A DNA stretch of 64,000 nucleotides from Candidatus Peregrinibacteria bacterium (GTDB taxonomy: Bacteria; Patescibacteriota; Gracilibacteria; UBA1369; UBA12463): assembly GCA_026395555.1 (NCBI GenBank), contig JAPLYO010000015.1, positions 16,191-80,190 on the forward strand, written 5' to 3'. The first letter of the stretch is position 1. Each line of letters starts with the position of its first letter. The notes below the pieces were generated by a model. That model saw only the letters and a list, made by a program, of their open reading frames with translations, ran no database searches and was not told the DNA's origin. This document shows positions 9,056-16,904 of this stretch, one piece after another. The position numbers and the translations under genes were made by a program.

Positions 9056-9056
9056 A

Positions 9057-9815
9057 CTATTTCTGAAAACAATCCACTCCCGCCCAAGCCAATTTGAAGG
9101 CGGTCTTCATGGTTATATAGAACGATTCGTGCTCGATAATGACACCAATCATGTCGTCGACATTGTATGAGTAGAGAGCAACTTTATTATTGGGAAAAAT
9201 ATCGATATGGATTTTGATGGGGAACTGTTTTTCATCAACGAATTTAAGTTGGCGCAGTTGACCGGCCTCATCTTTTTGATGCCGTTCTCCCATGGGAATA
9301 TATCCCGTAACGATACCTTGATAATGAATCCCCAGCTCGATTCTTCGATTAATAATATCCTCTTCGAAATATTTTTTTATTTCGGGATGTATCGTCTTTT
9401 CATTAATACCCATGAAACTTTCTCGGGTAGAACCGGGCACCTCCAGCAACGTCTCGCAAATTTGCTTAATGCCATTCACGCCTTCATAGAAGGTGATTTT
9501 TGGCTTTTGACCATGCTGATTATTAATTGCCAGAAGTTCAGGGAGTAAATCTTTTAATGCTTTGGCCTCATCCATGAACCTTCCGATTAAAATTTTAGGG
9601 TCAGAAGGACTGTAATATTTCACATTATTTTTAGTGAAATAGGATATGACGCCTTTTTTCTCCATCGAATTGAGAAGGCTGTATGTGGTGGTACGATTTT
9701 CATCGATCCTTTTGGACAAAGAATGAGCACCACTGGACCCCAGCTCCAAGAGCTTAAGGTATAATTTTATCTCTTTCGAGTTGAGTCCTAATTTTTCTAA
9801 CTGACTGGTATCCAT
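9057..9815 (-). CDS. TrmB-like transcriptional regulator
   Basis: 252 residues. The N terminus is a winged helix of the TrmB type (EKLGLNSKEIKLYLKLLELG, then ENRTTTYSLLNSMEKKGVI, the recognition region). A short helix follows (DEAKALKDLLPELLAI), then an effector-like domain carrying ITFYEGVNGIKQI and the phospholipase-D-like end VALYSYNVDDMIGVIIEH. These regulators usually sense sugars or other small molecules. The gene is divergent from the PLP-fold gene at 9953, with an inverted repeat between them, so that gene is a likely target. Its stop lies two bases from the tRNA 3' end. Confidence 0.82.
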   Translation of the reverse strand: MDTSQLEKLGLNSKEIKLYLKLLELGSSGAHSLSKRIDENRTTTYSLLNSMEKKGVISYFTKNNVKYYSPSDPKILIGRFMDEAKALKDLLPELLAINNQHGQKPKITFYEGVNGIKQICETLLEVPGSTRESFMGINEKTIHPEIKKYFEEDIINRRIELGIHYQGIVTGYIPMGERHQKDEAGQLRQLKFVDEKQFPIKIHIDIFPNNKVALYSYNVDDMIGVIIEHESFYITMKTAFKLAWAGVDCFQK

Positions 9816-9840
9816 GTTGACTTAATTAATCGACACGTAA

Positions 9841-9869
9841 ATTATACATTATTAAAGCTAATAAATCAA
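9841..9869 (-). promoter_or_regulatory. Promoter of the TrmB-like gene
   Basis: On the minus strand TTGATT (9869-9864), 17 bases, TATAAT (9846-9841). Predicted start 9834, leaving a 19-base leader before ATG 9815. Confidence 0.65.
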
Positions 9870-9877
9870 TATTAATG

Positions 9878-9909
9878 CAATTGGTGTTGAGTATACATTG
9901 ACACAATTG
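9878..9909. promoter_or_regulatory. Inverted repeat between divergent genes, candidate TrmB operator
   Basis: CAATTGGTGT (9878-9887) faces ACACAATTG (9901-9909), complementary apart from one extra base. It overlaps TTGACA at 9898-9903, the likely -35 of the PLP-fold gene; the matching -10 is unclear (GAGTAT at 17 bases or TAGAGT at 15). Confidence 0.4.
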
Positions 9910-9952
9910 ACGAAATGGTAGAGTATTGTATCTACACAATTATTATGAATAT

Positions 9953-11065
9953 ATGAGAATACCAGAAACAAGATTTTCAACACGCCTTGAAAGGCGCGAG
10001 AAGGAGTTAGGATTGGGTAGACCAAGTCTTGTCGATGCAACGCGAGGACAGCTATATGATCGTCTCAAGTCCGCTATCGGACATAGTCCCATATGTGAGA
10101 TCGCACTTCCGAACGGGAATACAATACTCCAAGTAAATGAGACGCATGGGCCAAGCGAGTCTCATTATGATCGAGTTTTTGTGTCGCTTTTGGAAAATCT
10201 AGAAAGAGAAGGAAGGATTGCAGTAGGCGCCGATGTGCTTGAAACAAGTACGGGCAGTGCCGGCATTTCATTCGCATGGGCAGCAAAAAAGCTTGGATTT
10301 AATCCATATGTTTTTATGCCAAGTTATGTCCCCGAACCAAGAATTGTCGAAACGCAACGATTGGCAGGTCGTGAGCATGTTATGCTGATTGACGATAGGA
10401 AAGAATATATAAAAGCCTGTTCTGATGCTATGGTGGCTCATTTAAGAGTAAACAAAGCAAGAGTTAGTGTGGAAGGAAGGAAGATATGGATGGCAAATCA
10501 CTCGCAGAATCTAGTTGTGCCATCATTTTTTGCGCCAATTGCTGATGAAGCCCGCGCCTTTACAAGAGGAAGAGATATTGATTATTTTATTGGCGGAATT
10601 GGAAATGGCAGTACGCTACTTGGGATCGGTGAACGCTTGAAGCAATTTTCTCCGCAGACAAAAGTTATCGGCTTCGAACCTCACAGGGCAGCCACGTATT
10701 TTCATAATGAGCGTGAGCGGTGGGGAAATTTGGTTGCACCAATATTAGGAAAAAATGAATCAGTTCATGCAGAGTGGAGCTTCCATGACCTACCTGGTAC
10801 AGGCGGATCGGGAAATGTAAATATGCCATTTATTAATTCGGCCATAGAGAACGGAATTATGGATGATATTGCGCCGGTTGATGAAAGATATATTTTGTCG
10901 AACTCACGACATAATGAAGCTCTTCCTGCTGAGGAAAGGCTTGGTAACTCTTCGCTTGTTGCAATGGCTATTGCAGAAAGAATGGCTATGGATGTAAGTA
11001 ATAAAGTTTTTTTGGCGTTGGCCTACGACAGGGCTGATAGGTACGGGAAGCCACAGTATATCTAG
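9953..11065 (+). CDS. Fold-type II PLP-enzyme homologue without the Schiff-base lysine
   Basis: 370 residues resembling cysteine synthase, cystathionine beta-synthase and threonine synthase. The region aligning with NPxGSxKDR of active enzymes reads GPSESHYDR (tat codon near 10177), so Tyr replaces the PLP-binding Lys; the following FVSLLENLEREGRI still matches. The substrate loop is ETSTGSAGISFAWAAKKLG and the phosphate-binding glycine loop GGIGNGSTLLGIG is kept. It may bind PLP without a Schiff base, or be a sensor or pseudo-enzyme. ATG 9953 was preferred to TTG 9926, which would put the start in the promoter. It is divergent from a TrmB-like regulator, probably its controller. The fold is certain; the activity is unknown. 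Confidence 0.72.
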   Translation: MRIPETRFSTRLERREKELGLGRPSLVDATRGQLYDRLKSAIGHSPICEIALPNGNTILQVNETHGPSESHYDRVFVSLLENLEREGRIAVGADVLETSTGSAGISFAWAAKKLGFNPYVFMPSYVPEPRIVETQRLAGREHVMLIDDRKEYIKACSDAMVAHLRVNKARVSVEGRKIWMANHSQNLVVPSFFAPIADEARAFTRGRDIDYFIGGIGNGSTLLGIGERLKQFSPQTKVIGFEPHRAATYFHNERERWGNLVAPILGKNESVHAEWSFHDLPGTGGSGNVNMPFINSAIENGIMDDIAPVDERYILSNSRHNEALPAEERLGNSSLVAMAIAERMAMDVSNKVFLALAYDRADRYGKPQYI

Positions 11066-11142
11066 GACAAACGATTCAGTAACAATCACGTTTAAGGCTA
11101 AAATGTAAAAAAACCGTGAATATATACTAAATAAGTACTATA

Positions 11143-11171
11143 TTAACGTATTATTGACAATATATCGTTAA
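11143..11171. promoter_or_regulatory. Inverted repeat over the fic promoter, candidate operator
   Basis: TTAACG (11143-11148) and CGTTAA (11166-11171) with partly matching inner arms ATTG/CAAT. The repeat is centred on the -35 box at 11154-11159, a position where a bound protein would block RNA polymerase. Confidence 0.5.
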
Positions 11172-11182
11172 TTTGATACAAT
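11154..11182 (+). promoter_or_regulatory. Promoter of the fic gene
   Basis: Consensus TTGACA (11154-11159), 17 bases, TACAAT (11177-11182). Predicted start near 11189; ATG at 11206 gives a 17-base leader without SD. Confidence 0.8.
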
Positions 11183-11205
11183 ATAGACATATAATAACGA
11201 AAAAT

Positions 11206-12078
11206 ATGGCTACATCATTGTTGACTCAGCATAAAATCCAGGAGCTCAAAAAAGAATATGACAGGCTCAAAAAAGGAAAAGAATCGCTTATTCGCATGAT
11301 CGATGAGGCGGAGATGCCGGAGAGTATTTATAATTCAAATGCGATCGAGAACTCAACGTTAACGCTTCAGGATACAGAAAAAATTCTGCTAGAAATGGAA
11401 GTTTCGAAAAATCTTCCTTTGAGGGAGGTATATGAGGCAAAAAATCTGGCACGGGTCATGGAGTACATGAATAAAAAATGTATGACTTCGTTTGTGACCG
11501 TCGATCTGATGAAGTTATTACATCAAATGCTTATTGGTGGAATAGACGATGAGATTGCGGGAAGGTTTAGATCAAAGGGTGAGTACGTACGTGTGGGAAC
11601 TCACGTTGCCCCAGCGCCAGAGCATATAGAATCACAGATTACCGAAGCTTTGGGCTCATATAACGGCAGTATGATTTTATTTTTAATTGATCGCATAGCT
11701 AAATTCCATCTCGATTTCGAAACGACACACCCATTTAATGATGGAAATGGGCGAATGGGAAGAGTGCTCATCAACTGGCAATTGTGCCAGACTGGATTTC
11801 CGTTAATAACCGTCAGAAACAAAGAAAAGAAATATTACTACCAGGCATTTCAGATCTACGGTAGGACAAAAAGCACGTCTGAAATGGAGAAGGTGATAAG
11901 CCTGGCGCTTATGGAATCATTCCACAAGCGAATTACGTATCTCAAGGGGCAGAAGATTATGACACTTGCGGAATATGCCAGAAAAAAGAAGCAATCATTT
12001 TCAACCATTCTCAATGCCGCCCGACGTCAAACCATACCGGCCTTTCGAGAAAGGGCGGTATGGAAGATTGGTGTATAA
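11206..12078 (+). CDS. Fic-domain protein (predicted AMP transferase)
   Basis: 290 residues. The active site is HPFNDGNGRMGR near residues 179-190, the complete Fic core HPFxxGNGRxxR in which His acts as base and Asn/Gly/Arg hold ATP. The N-terminal helix carries SNAIENS near residue 47, matching the inhibitory [S/T]xxxE[G/N] motif of class II Fic proteins, so it should be self-inhibited. The C terminus (TLAEYARKKKQSFSTILNAARRQTIP) looks like a small helix-turn-helix. Such stand-alone Fic-HTH proteins often modify themselves or a partner and may bind their own promoter, fitting the inverted repeat at 11143-11171. No separate antitoxin is adjacent. ATG 11206 follows the promoter; 11173 lies before the -10 box and was rejected. 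Confidence 0.9.
   Translation: MATSLLTQHKIQELKKEYDRLKKGKESLIRMIDEAEMPESIYNSNAIENSTLTLQDTEKILLEMEVSKNLPLREVYEAKNLARVMEYMNKKCMTSFVTVDLMKLLHQMLIGGIDDEIAGRFRSKGEYVRVGTHVAPAPEHIESQITEALGSYNGSMILFLIDRIAKFHLDFETTHPFNDGNGRMGRVLINWQLCQTGFPLITVRNKEKKYYYQAFQIYGRTKSTSEMEKVISLALMESFHKRITYLKGQKIMTLAEYARKKKQSFSTILNAARRQTIPAFRERAVWKIGV
12032..12063. repeat. 32-base near-perfect palindrome at the end of fic
   Basis: CCATACCG (12032-12039) and CGGTATGG (12056-12063) with inner arms CCTTTC and GAAAGG, interrupted only by a G-G mismatch. It forms a long hairpin in the last coding stretch of fic. No T-tract follows in either direction, so it is not an ordinary terminator. Confidence 0.85.
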
Positions 12079-12112
12079 TTCAGATTTGAATACTAATCTT
12101 AGTCGTATGTAC

Positions 12113-12397
12113 TTACGCCTCTAACTCGGGAACATTCACCACATTGGCTCTACTGTAGCCATGTGGATTTGTGCCAGTAGGCTGTCCAACCTCAATTCCA
12201 GCCTTATCGACGAGTACTCTCGTACCGACTGTTAATTCGTCAATTGCTGCATTCTTAAGACCGTTGGCATGGAAGGCAAGCAATTGCGTTGAATTACCTT
12301 CTTTGACCTCTATAACTCCAACGCCCTGTTCGGTAAGAGTCTTTACTGTTCCCTCTAAGGTTCCTTCATTATTCGGTGCTTCATTTCCTTGTGCCAT
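12113..12397 (-). CDS. Small cold-shock-domain-like protein
   Basis: About 94 residues from ATG 12397 (a longer frame reaches 12454). The order of strands resembles a cold-shock domain: GTVKTLTEQGVGVIEV, then LLAFHANGLKN, then IDELTVGTRVLVDKAGIEVGQP and a closing RANVVNV. In classic cold-shock proteins the equivalents are GxVKWFNxxxGFGFI, VFVHxSxL, LxxGxxVxF and AxxV. The aromatic RNA-binding residues are mostly missing, so nucleic-acid binding is uncertain. It converges with fic and lies 75 bases downstream of the nitroreductase. The family assignment is inference from pattern. Confidence 0.5.
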   Translation of the reverse strand: MAQGNEAPNNEGTLEGTVKTLTEQGVGVIEVKEGNSTQLLAFHANGLKNAAIDELTVGTRVLVDKAGIEVGQPTGTNPHGYSRANVVNVPELEA

Positions 12398-12472
12398 ATG
12401 CATAATATTAGTAAGTACTGGATGTATTATAAAGCTTTTATAGCTATATGTCAATCATTCAGGATCTGCAGC

Positions 12473-13102
12473 CTAAAGCTCGATGAACATCTCCTCCTTC
12501 GGAAATCGGACCTTCTTGTTATTCTGGTCGCTGTCTTCAGGGGAACGGAAGCCGACGGCGAAAATAGCGCGTGACTTGAGTCCGAGAGCGCTGAGTCCGA
12601 GAAGCTCGTCGAACTTGGCGGTATCAAAACCCTCCATAGGGGATGAGTCGATGTGATTCTCGGCAGCTACGGCGACAGCAACGCCAAGGGCGATATAAAC
12701 CTGTCGTGAGAGCCATGTTTCAAGCTGTTCAGGTGTTCTGCCGGAGACAGATCCAACCATCATATCTCTGAATCCTTTGAGTGCATCTGCGGGGATACCT
12801 CGAGTATCAGCAATAGATTTGATATATCGATCAACGAATGCCTCATCGATAGACGCATTAGTTGCGAGAATGAAAAGATCCGAAGCCTCAGTGAGTTGTG
12901 GCTGGTTCCATGCTGCCTCACGTAGCTGCTGCCTGAGTTCAGGATTAGTGACGTGAACAAACTTCCATGCCTGAAGGCCAAAGGAAGAAGGCGTGAGACG
13001 GAGCGCTTCTTTGATAAGCTCTACCTGTTCAGGGGAGAGTTTTTTTGACGTATCGTAGTGCTTCGTAGCGTATCTCCAGTTGAGATTGTCGAGAGTAGAC
13101 AT
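12473..13102 (-). CDS. NAD(P)H-dependent nitroreductase family oxidoreductase
   Basis: FMN-dependent enzyme of the NfsB/YdgI type, 209 residues. The N terminus LNWRYATKHYDTSKKLS carries the RRSxRxY-like FMN-contacting arginine/lysine region, followed by LRLTPSSFGLQAWKFV, a family hallmark. WLSRQVYIALGVAVAVAAEN and the C-terminal GLKSRAIFAVGFRSPEDSDQN, with its closing KxRFPKEE, are also typical. Such enzymes reduce quinones and nitro compounds. It is divergent from an HxlR regulator with tandem palindromes between them, the usual arrangement for quinone- or electrophile-sensing control. Confidence 0.9.
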   Translation of the reverse strand: MSTLDNLNWRYATKHYDTSKKLSPEQVELIKEALRLTPSSFGLQAWKFVHVTNPELRQQLREAAWNQPQLTEASDLFILATNASIDEAFVDRYIKSIADTRGIPADALKGFRDMMVGSVSGRTPEQLETWLSRQVYIALGVAVAVAAENHIDSSPMEGFDTAKFDELLGLSALGLKSRAIFAVGFRSPEDSDQNNKKVRFPKEEMFIEL

Positions 13103-13123
13103 AGTGGGATTAGATTAAAAATA

Positions 13124-13152
13124 TTGAAGTAATGAATTATACTTGGTATAAT
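13124..13152 (+). promoter_or_regulatory. Promoter of the HxlR gene
   Basis: TTGAAG (13124-13129), 17 bases, TATAAT (13147-13152); predicted start near 13159. A TATAAT on the minus strand (13141-13136) is the likely -10 of the divergent nitroreductase gene. Confidence 0.65.
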
Positions 13153-13170
13153 TACTATACAAAGTATAGT
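13137..13170. promoter_or_regulatory. Two tandem palindromes, candidate HxlR operators
   Basis: TTATAC-TTG-GTATAA (13137-13151) and ACTATAC-AAA-GTATAGT (13154-13170) are both perfect and share the half-site GTATA. They cover the -10 boxes of both divergent genes and the HxlR start point, as expected for coupled repression. Confidence 0.7.
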
Positions 13171-13194
13171 ATGAAGACATAAACGTCAAGCGCA

Positions 13195-13530
13195 ATGAAA
13201 AAGAAAATATTGAATGTGAAAAATAGAGGATGTGTGGCTTTTGCTACAACCGTCCTGGGGGACAAGTGGACGCCACGTGTACTCTTTGCACTTGCTGGCG
13301 GACCGGTTCGATTTTGCGCGCTTCAGCAAGAAGCTGGTGGAGTGAATCCACGCACGCTCTCAAGTCGTGTGATTGACCTGGAGGAGATGGGGATTATTTC
13401 AAAAGTTGTGTATCAAGAGATTCCTCCGCATACAGAATATGCGTTAACGAAAATGGGAAAAGACTTATTGCCAATACTTAAGAAAATGGCCGCATGGAGC
13501 GAGAAATATGGCCATGGAAAAACTAAATAA
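13195..13530 (+). CDS. HxlR-family transcriptional regulator
   Basis: 111-residue winged-helix protein. Visible are LGDKWTPRVLFALAGGPVRF, then the recognition region GGVNPRTLSSRVIDLEEMGIIS, and the wing EIPPHTEYALTKMGKDL, all typical of HxlR/MarR-like regulators. A cysteine at residue 13 (NRGCVAFATTVLG) sits where redox-sensing members such as YodB and HypR keep theirs, and a second lies at FCALQQ. The gene is divergent from a nitroreductase that it likely controls. Its end overlaps the convergent hemW-like gene by 8 bases. Confidence 0.9.
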   Translation: MKKKILNVKNRGCVAFATTVLGDKWTPRVLFALAGGPVRFCALQQEAGGVNPRTLSSRVIDLEEMGIISKVVYQEIPPHTEYALTKMGKDLLPILKKMAAWSEKYGHGKTK

Positions 13531-14620
13531 GTTTCTTCGTGATCATCTCCAATAGCAAAAATCCCTTCTCGGTCGCTTTCAGCGAGTTGCCAATTTTTCG
13601 TAAATGTCCCGATACAATAAACTCTTCTGCGCGAGCAGAAAGTTTGTTTACATCTCCCATTTTCCCATACTCCCTCAAGCTAATCCCTTTATTCGTGCGC
13701 AATCGAAGCATAATGTATTCCATTCTTTTTAAATCCTGATCGATATGCATCTCATTGGCAACGAGCAGGGGATCTTTCAGATACGCATCAAAATCACTCC
13801 CGTCTTCCCACATCTTCCCATCGACAATAGAGTGTGAGCCAAGTCCCAATCCCAGATAATCTTTTTGCTCCCAGTACCTCCGATTATGCTCGCACTCCTC
13901 ACCTTTGAGCGCCCAGTTCGAAACTTCATAATGAGAAAATCCCGCCCGCTTTAGCCGTCCGCAGAGCCACTCATACATCGCGATCTGCTCTTCTTCTCCG
14001 GGGCACTCCTTCGCAAATAAATCAATCTTCTTCGTGTCATACGACAAGAAATAAAACGATGCATGGGTCGGTTTGTATGTCAGAATAGTTTCAACTTCTT
14101 CTTTGAATGAATTCAACGTCTGCCCAGGCAAGCCCATAATGAAGTCCACACCGAAATGTTTCACGCGAGATTTTTTGAAAACTTCCAGCGCGCGGAAGAT
14201 CATCTTCGCATCATGTGGTCGTGCAATTCTCCATAATGTTTTTTTATTGAGACTCTGTACCCCCAGCGAAAAGCGTGTCACTCCGGCATCTCTCCATGTA
14301 CGTACACGCTCGCTATCCACACTCTCGGGATTGCACTCTATCGTTATCTCGCAGTCTTTCTTTACGTCAAAATATTTCTTAACTTCTTGTATAACTTTTT
14401 TGATCAACTCAGGATTAATCAAGCTCGGCGTTCCTCCTCCGAAATAAATGGTCTGAATCTCGCGATCCCTGTATTTACTGCTCCGTTCGCGTATTTCACG
14501 CACGAGTGCATCGACGTACTCCGGAATTTTCTTCTGCTTATTCGCAAACGTCAAAAAATTGCAGTACAGACAAATCGTCTTACAGAAGGGGATATGAATA
14601 TAGAGTGAAAGATCTTTCAT
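13523..14620 (-). CDS. hemW: HemW-like radical SAM protein (coproporphyrinogen oxidase-like)
   Basis: 365 residues with the radical-SAM cluster CKTICLYC (C-x3-C-x2-C) near residues 13-20, then GGGTPSLI and ECNPESVDSERVRTWRDAGVTRFSLG split over the barrel. The C terminus keeps the winged-helix-like tail (LRLRTNKGISLREYG). The first cluster has the C-x3-C-x2-C spacing found in both HemN and HemW, but the extra fourth Cys of HemN is missing, so this is HemW, a probable haem chaperone, rather than an oxidase. Its ATG overlaps the stop of the upstream zincin gene (ATGA), so the two are translationally coupled. Confidence 0.88.
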   Translation of the reverse strand: MKDLSLYIHIPFCKTICLYCNFLTFANKQKKIPEYVDALVREIRERSSKYRDREIQTIYFGGGTPSLINPELIKKVIQEVKKYFDVKKDCEITIECNPESVDSERVRTWRDAGVTRFSLGVQSLNKKTLWRIARPHDAKMIFRALEVFKKSRVKHFGVDFIMGLPGQTLNSFKEEVETILTYKPTHASFYFLSYDTKKIDLFAKECPGEEEQIAMYEWLCGRLKRAGFSHYEVSNWALKGEECEHNRRYWEQKDYLGLGLGSHSIVDGKMWEDGSDFDAYLKDPLLVANEMHIDQDLKRMEYIMLRLRTNKGISLREYGKMGDVNKLSARAEEFIVSGHLRKIGNSLKATEKGFLLLEMITKKLI

Positions 14621-15012
14621 GAATGGTTCTTTCTATGATGCTCTTCTTCCATAACTCTCAACTCGGCTTCGCCATATCCCAGACAGTGCCCAATCTCATG
14701 CCACACGACATCGCGGATGAGATCCTTGAGTGTCTCCATGTCATGTGCCAAGCCCTCGATCGACTGCTTGAAGATAGAGATTTTATCCGGTGGAGTTTCC
14801 ATATCCCCGACTCCCCATGCTGTTTTGGGAACTCCCTGATAGAGACCTAGAAGCACCTCTCCTCGCTTAATTTCTACCTCGCCCGTACCGCCCGGCCTCG
14901 CCGTCTCCTCAATAATAAACGCCACATTGGCAATCGAAGCACGGAACTCTTCTGGCACCGCCGCGAGTGTATCATGAACCATTTTTTCGAAGTGCGAGAG
15001 GGGGATTTGCAT
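14617..15012 (-). CDS. Metallopeptidase family protein (zincin, HEIGH motif)
   Basis: 131 residues with VVWHEIGHCLGYGEAEL near residues 103-119. HExxH gives two zinc ligands and the catalytic Glu, and the Glu after GYG is the probable third ligand. This is the small zincin family (COG3824, formerly DUF1025) found across bacteria and usually alone in its operon; the substrate is not known. The TGA stop is real: it overlaps the next ATG as ATGA, which shows that UGA is a stop codon in this organism. Confidence 0.87.
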   Translation of the reverse strand: MQIPLSHFEKMVHDTLAAVPEEFRASIANVAFIIEETARPGGTGEVEIKRGEVLLGLYQGVPKTAWGVGDMETPPDKISIFKQSIEGLAHDMETLKDLIRDVVWHEIGHCLGYGEAELRVMEEEHHRKNHS

Positions 15013-15030
15013 GAGATGAAGCTAAGGGAT

Positions 15031-15060
15031 TTGCCCCTAGTATACATGATCTGATACCAT
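15031..15060 (+). promoter_or_regulatory. Promoter of mnmA, nearly leaderless
   Basis: TTGCCC (15031-15036), 18 bases, TACCAT (15055-15060) with a TG extension at 15052-15053. The predicted start at 15067 is three bases before ATG 15070. Confidence 0.4.
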
Positions 15061-15069
15061 GCCCGCGAT

Positions 15070-16185
15070 ATGAACATCGCCCTTCTTCTTTCCGGTGGAG
15101 TAGATAGCTCCGTTGCGTTGCGCCTGCTGCAGGAGCAGGGCCACACGGTCACAGCTTTTTACCTCAAAATTTGGCTTGAAGATGAGCTCGCTTTCTTGGG
15201 TGAGTGCCCGTGGGAAGAAGATCTTCGTTACGCTCGCGCCGTCTGCGAACAGGCGAACGTGCCCCTCGAGATCCTCTCTATGCAGAGGGAATATTTTGAG
15301 AAGGTCGTCTCGTATACCATCGACGAGGTAAAGCATGGCCGCACGCCGAACCCTGATATCATGTGTAACAATCAGGTGAAGTTCGGGCTCTTCCTCGATA
15401 AAATTCAGAGTAAATTCGGCCCCGATCATTTTGATAAGGTTGCCTCAGGTCATTACGCTCAGATTGTACAAAAAAATAGTACATACTACCTCCGACGTTC
15501 ACCTGATCCTATCAAAGACCAAACCTACTTCCTCGCACGTCTCTCGCAAAAACAGCTCAGTAAAATCGAATTTCCCATTGGGCATCTCCATAAATCCGAG
15601 GTTCGTGAATTGGCGCAAAAATATAACCTTCCGAATAAAGACCGCAAAGACAGTCAGGGGATCTGCTTCCTGGGAAAGTTCAAATATAATGAATTCCTAA
15701 ACCACTATCTTGGAGAGAAAAAAGGCGACCTCATCGAGTTCGAGACGAATAAAAAACTTGGCGAGCATAACGGCTTCTGGTATTTCACGATTGGCCAGCG
15801 CAGCGGAATAATGCTCTCTGGCGGTCCGTGGTTTGTGGTGAAGAAGGATACAGATGCGAATATAGTCTACATATCAAAAACCTATTACGAACCAACAAAA
15901 GCTCGCGATACGTTCACGATCACCGACTTCAACTGGTTCGATGGTCTCACTCGCACCGCAAAAAACTTCGGCGACGGCCTCGGCGTGAAAATGCGACATG
16001 GTGAGAAAATCTATCGTGCCACGCTCGAATCAGCAGACGACACTCATGCCCAAATCCACATCGACGGCTCCGATCAAGGCATCGCTCCCGGCCAGTTTGC
16101 CGTTTTTTACCATGATGATATTTGTCTCGGATCAGGTGTAATCACGGATGCAAAAACTGCATTCGCAGATAGTGCTATTGCGTAA
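15070..16185 (+). CDS. mnmA: tRNA-specific 2-thiouridylase
   Basis: Thiolates U34 of tRNAs for Lys, Glu and Gln using ATP and a sulfur relay. The 371 residues show the PP-loop LSGGVDSSVALRLL at 8-21, the PNPDIMCNNQVKFG segment with the first catalytic Cys, HYAQI, and DSQGICFLG with the second catalytic Cys, followed by the C-terminal barrel domain (TIGQRSGI). ATG 15070 is preceded by an extended -10 box, so a nearly leaderless transcript is likely. A tRNA-Gln(UUG), a typical substrate, lies at 59395. Confidence 0.94.
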   Translation: MNIALLLSGGVDSSVALRLLQEQGHTVTAFYLKIWLEDELAFLGECPWEEDLRYARAVCEQANVPLEILSMQREYFEKVVSYTIDEVKHGRTPNPDIMCNNQVKFGLFLDKIQSKFGPDHFDKVASGHYAQIVQKNSTYYLRRSPDPIKDQTYFLARLSQKQLSKIEFPIGHLHKSEVRELAQKYNLPNKDRKDSQGICFLGKFKYNEFLNHYLGEKKGDLIEFETNKKLGEHNGFWYFTIGQRSGIMLSGGPWFVVKKDTDANIVYISKTYYEPTKARDTFTITDFNWFDGLTRTAKNFGDGLGVKMRHGEKIYRATLESADDTHAQIHIDGSDQGIAPGQFAVFYHDDICLGSGVITDAKTAFADSAIA

Positions 16186-16337
16186 AGACCTGTATCCGTT
16201 TTGCTATCTTTTTGCTATACATTTGGATACACCCTCACGGGGAGTCACTACGGCCAGAGAATCTTTTTACGCGATACTCTTGAATAGCACGCAGTAACGG
16301 GGGATAATCCCCACAGTATTATTCTTAAATCTTTCTC

Positions 16338-16904
16338 ATGGAAATTCTCATACTACTTCTCATTGTTGCTGCAGTTTTTTATGTTCTCTATGTAGGGCTT
16401 ATTCATAAGCAAAATGCCGCCAAGGAGTCTTTTTCTGGTATCGATGTTCAGCTCAAGAAGCGACATGATTTAATTCCAAACGTACTCACGATCGCGCAGA
16501 AGTTCATGGACCACGAGAAGTCATTGCTCACAGAGATCACGACCCTCAGGACGAAAGCAGAGAGTCCGGTAAATCCTGCAGATGCAGATGGTCTCAAACA
16601 GAAGTTCGCTGCAGAGGCGCAACTTGATGATAAAATGAAGTCACTTTTTGTAGCAGTTGAAAACTATCCAACACTCAAGTCTGACACGGTCATGGTTCAG
16701 GCGCAGCAGACCTATAATGAAGTTGAAGAGCATATTTCAGCAGCAAGAAGATTCTACAACTCTGCCGTAACAGAGCTTAATAACGCCGTTAAAGTATTCC
16801 CGGGTAGCATAGTGGCCGGAATGCTCTCTATCAAAGAAATGCCATATTTTGAGGCGACAGAAACGGATAGAAAGGAGGTAAATGCTGCCGATATTCTCAA
16901 ATAA
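16338..16904 (+). CDS. lemA: LemA family membrane protein
   Basis: 188 residues: one N-terminal membrane helix (4-21), then a coiled four-helix domain. The pattern QLKKRHDLIPNVLTIAQKFMDHEKSLL matches the LemA core (RxDLIPNLV...), and the later helices contain YNEVEEHISAARRFYNSAVTELN, also family-typical. Its role is not settled. The next gene starts in the overlap TAATG, and DUF3137 partners of LemA are frequent, so the two probably act together at the membrane. Confidence 0.92.
   Translation: MEILILLLIVAAVFYVLYVGLIHKQNAAKESFSGIDVQLKKRHDLIPNVLTIAQKFMDHEKSLLTEITTLRTKAESPVNPADADGLKQKFAAEAQLDDKMKSLFVAVENYPTLKSDTVMVQAQQTYNEVEEHISAARRFYNSAVTELNNAVKVFPGSIVAGMLSIKEMPYFEATETDRKEVNAADILK

Noticed and set aside
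16300..16312. GGGG-ATAAT-CCCC hairpin before lemA
   Set aside because: Only four pairs and no T-tract; the 152-base gap before lemA does not match a riboswitch I know. It may be chance.
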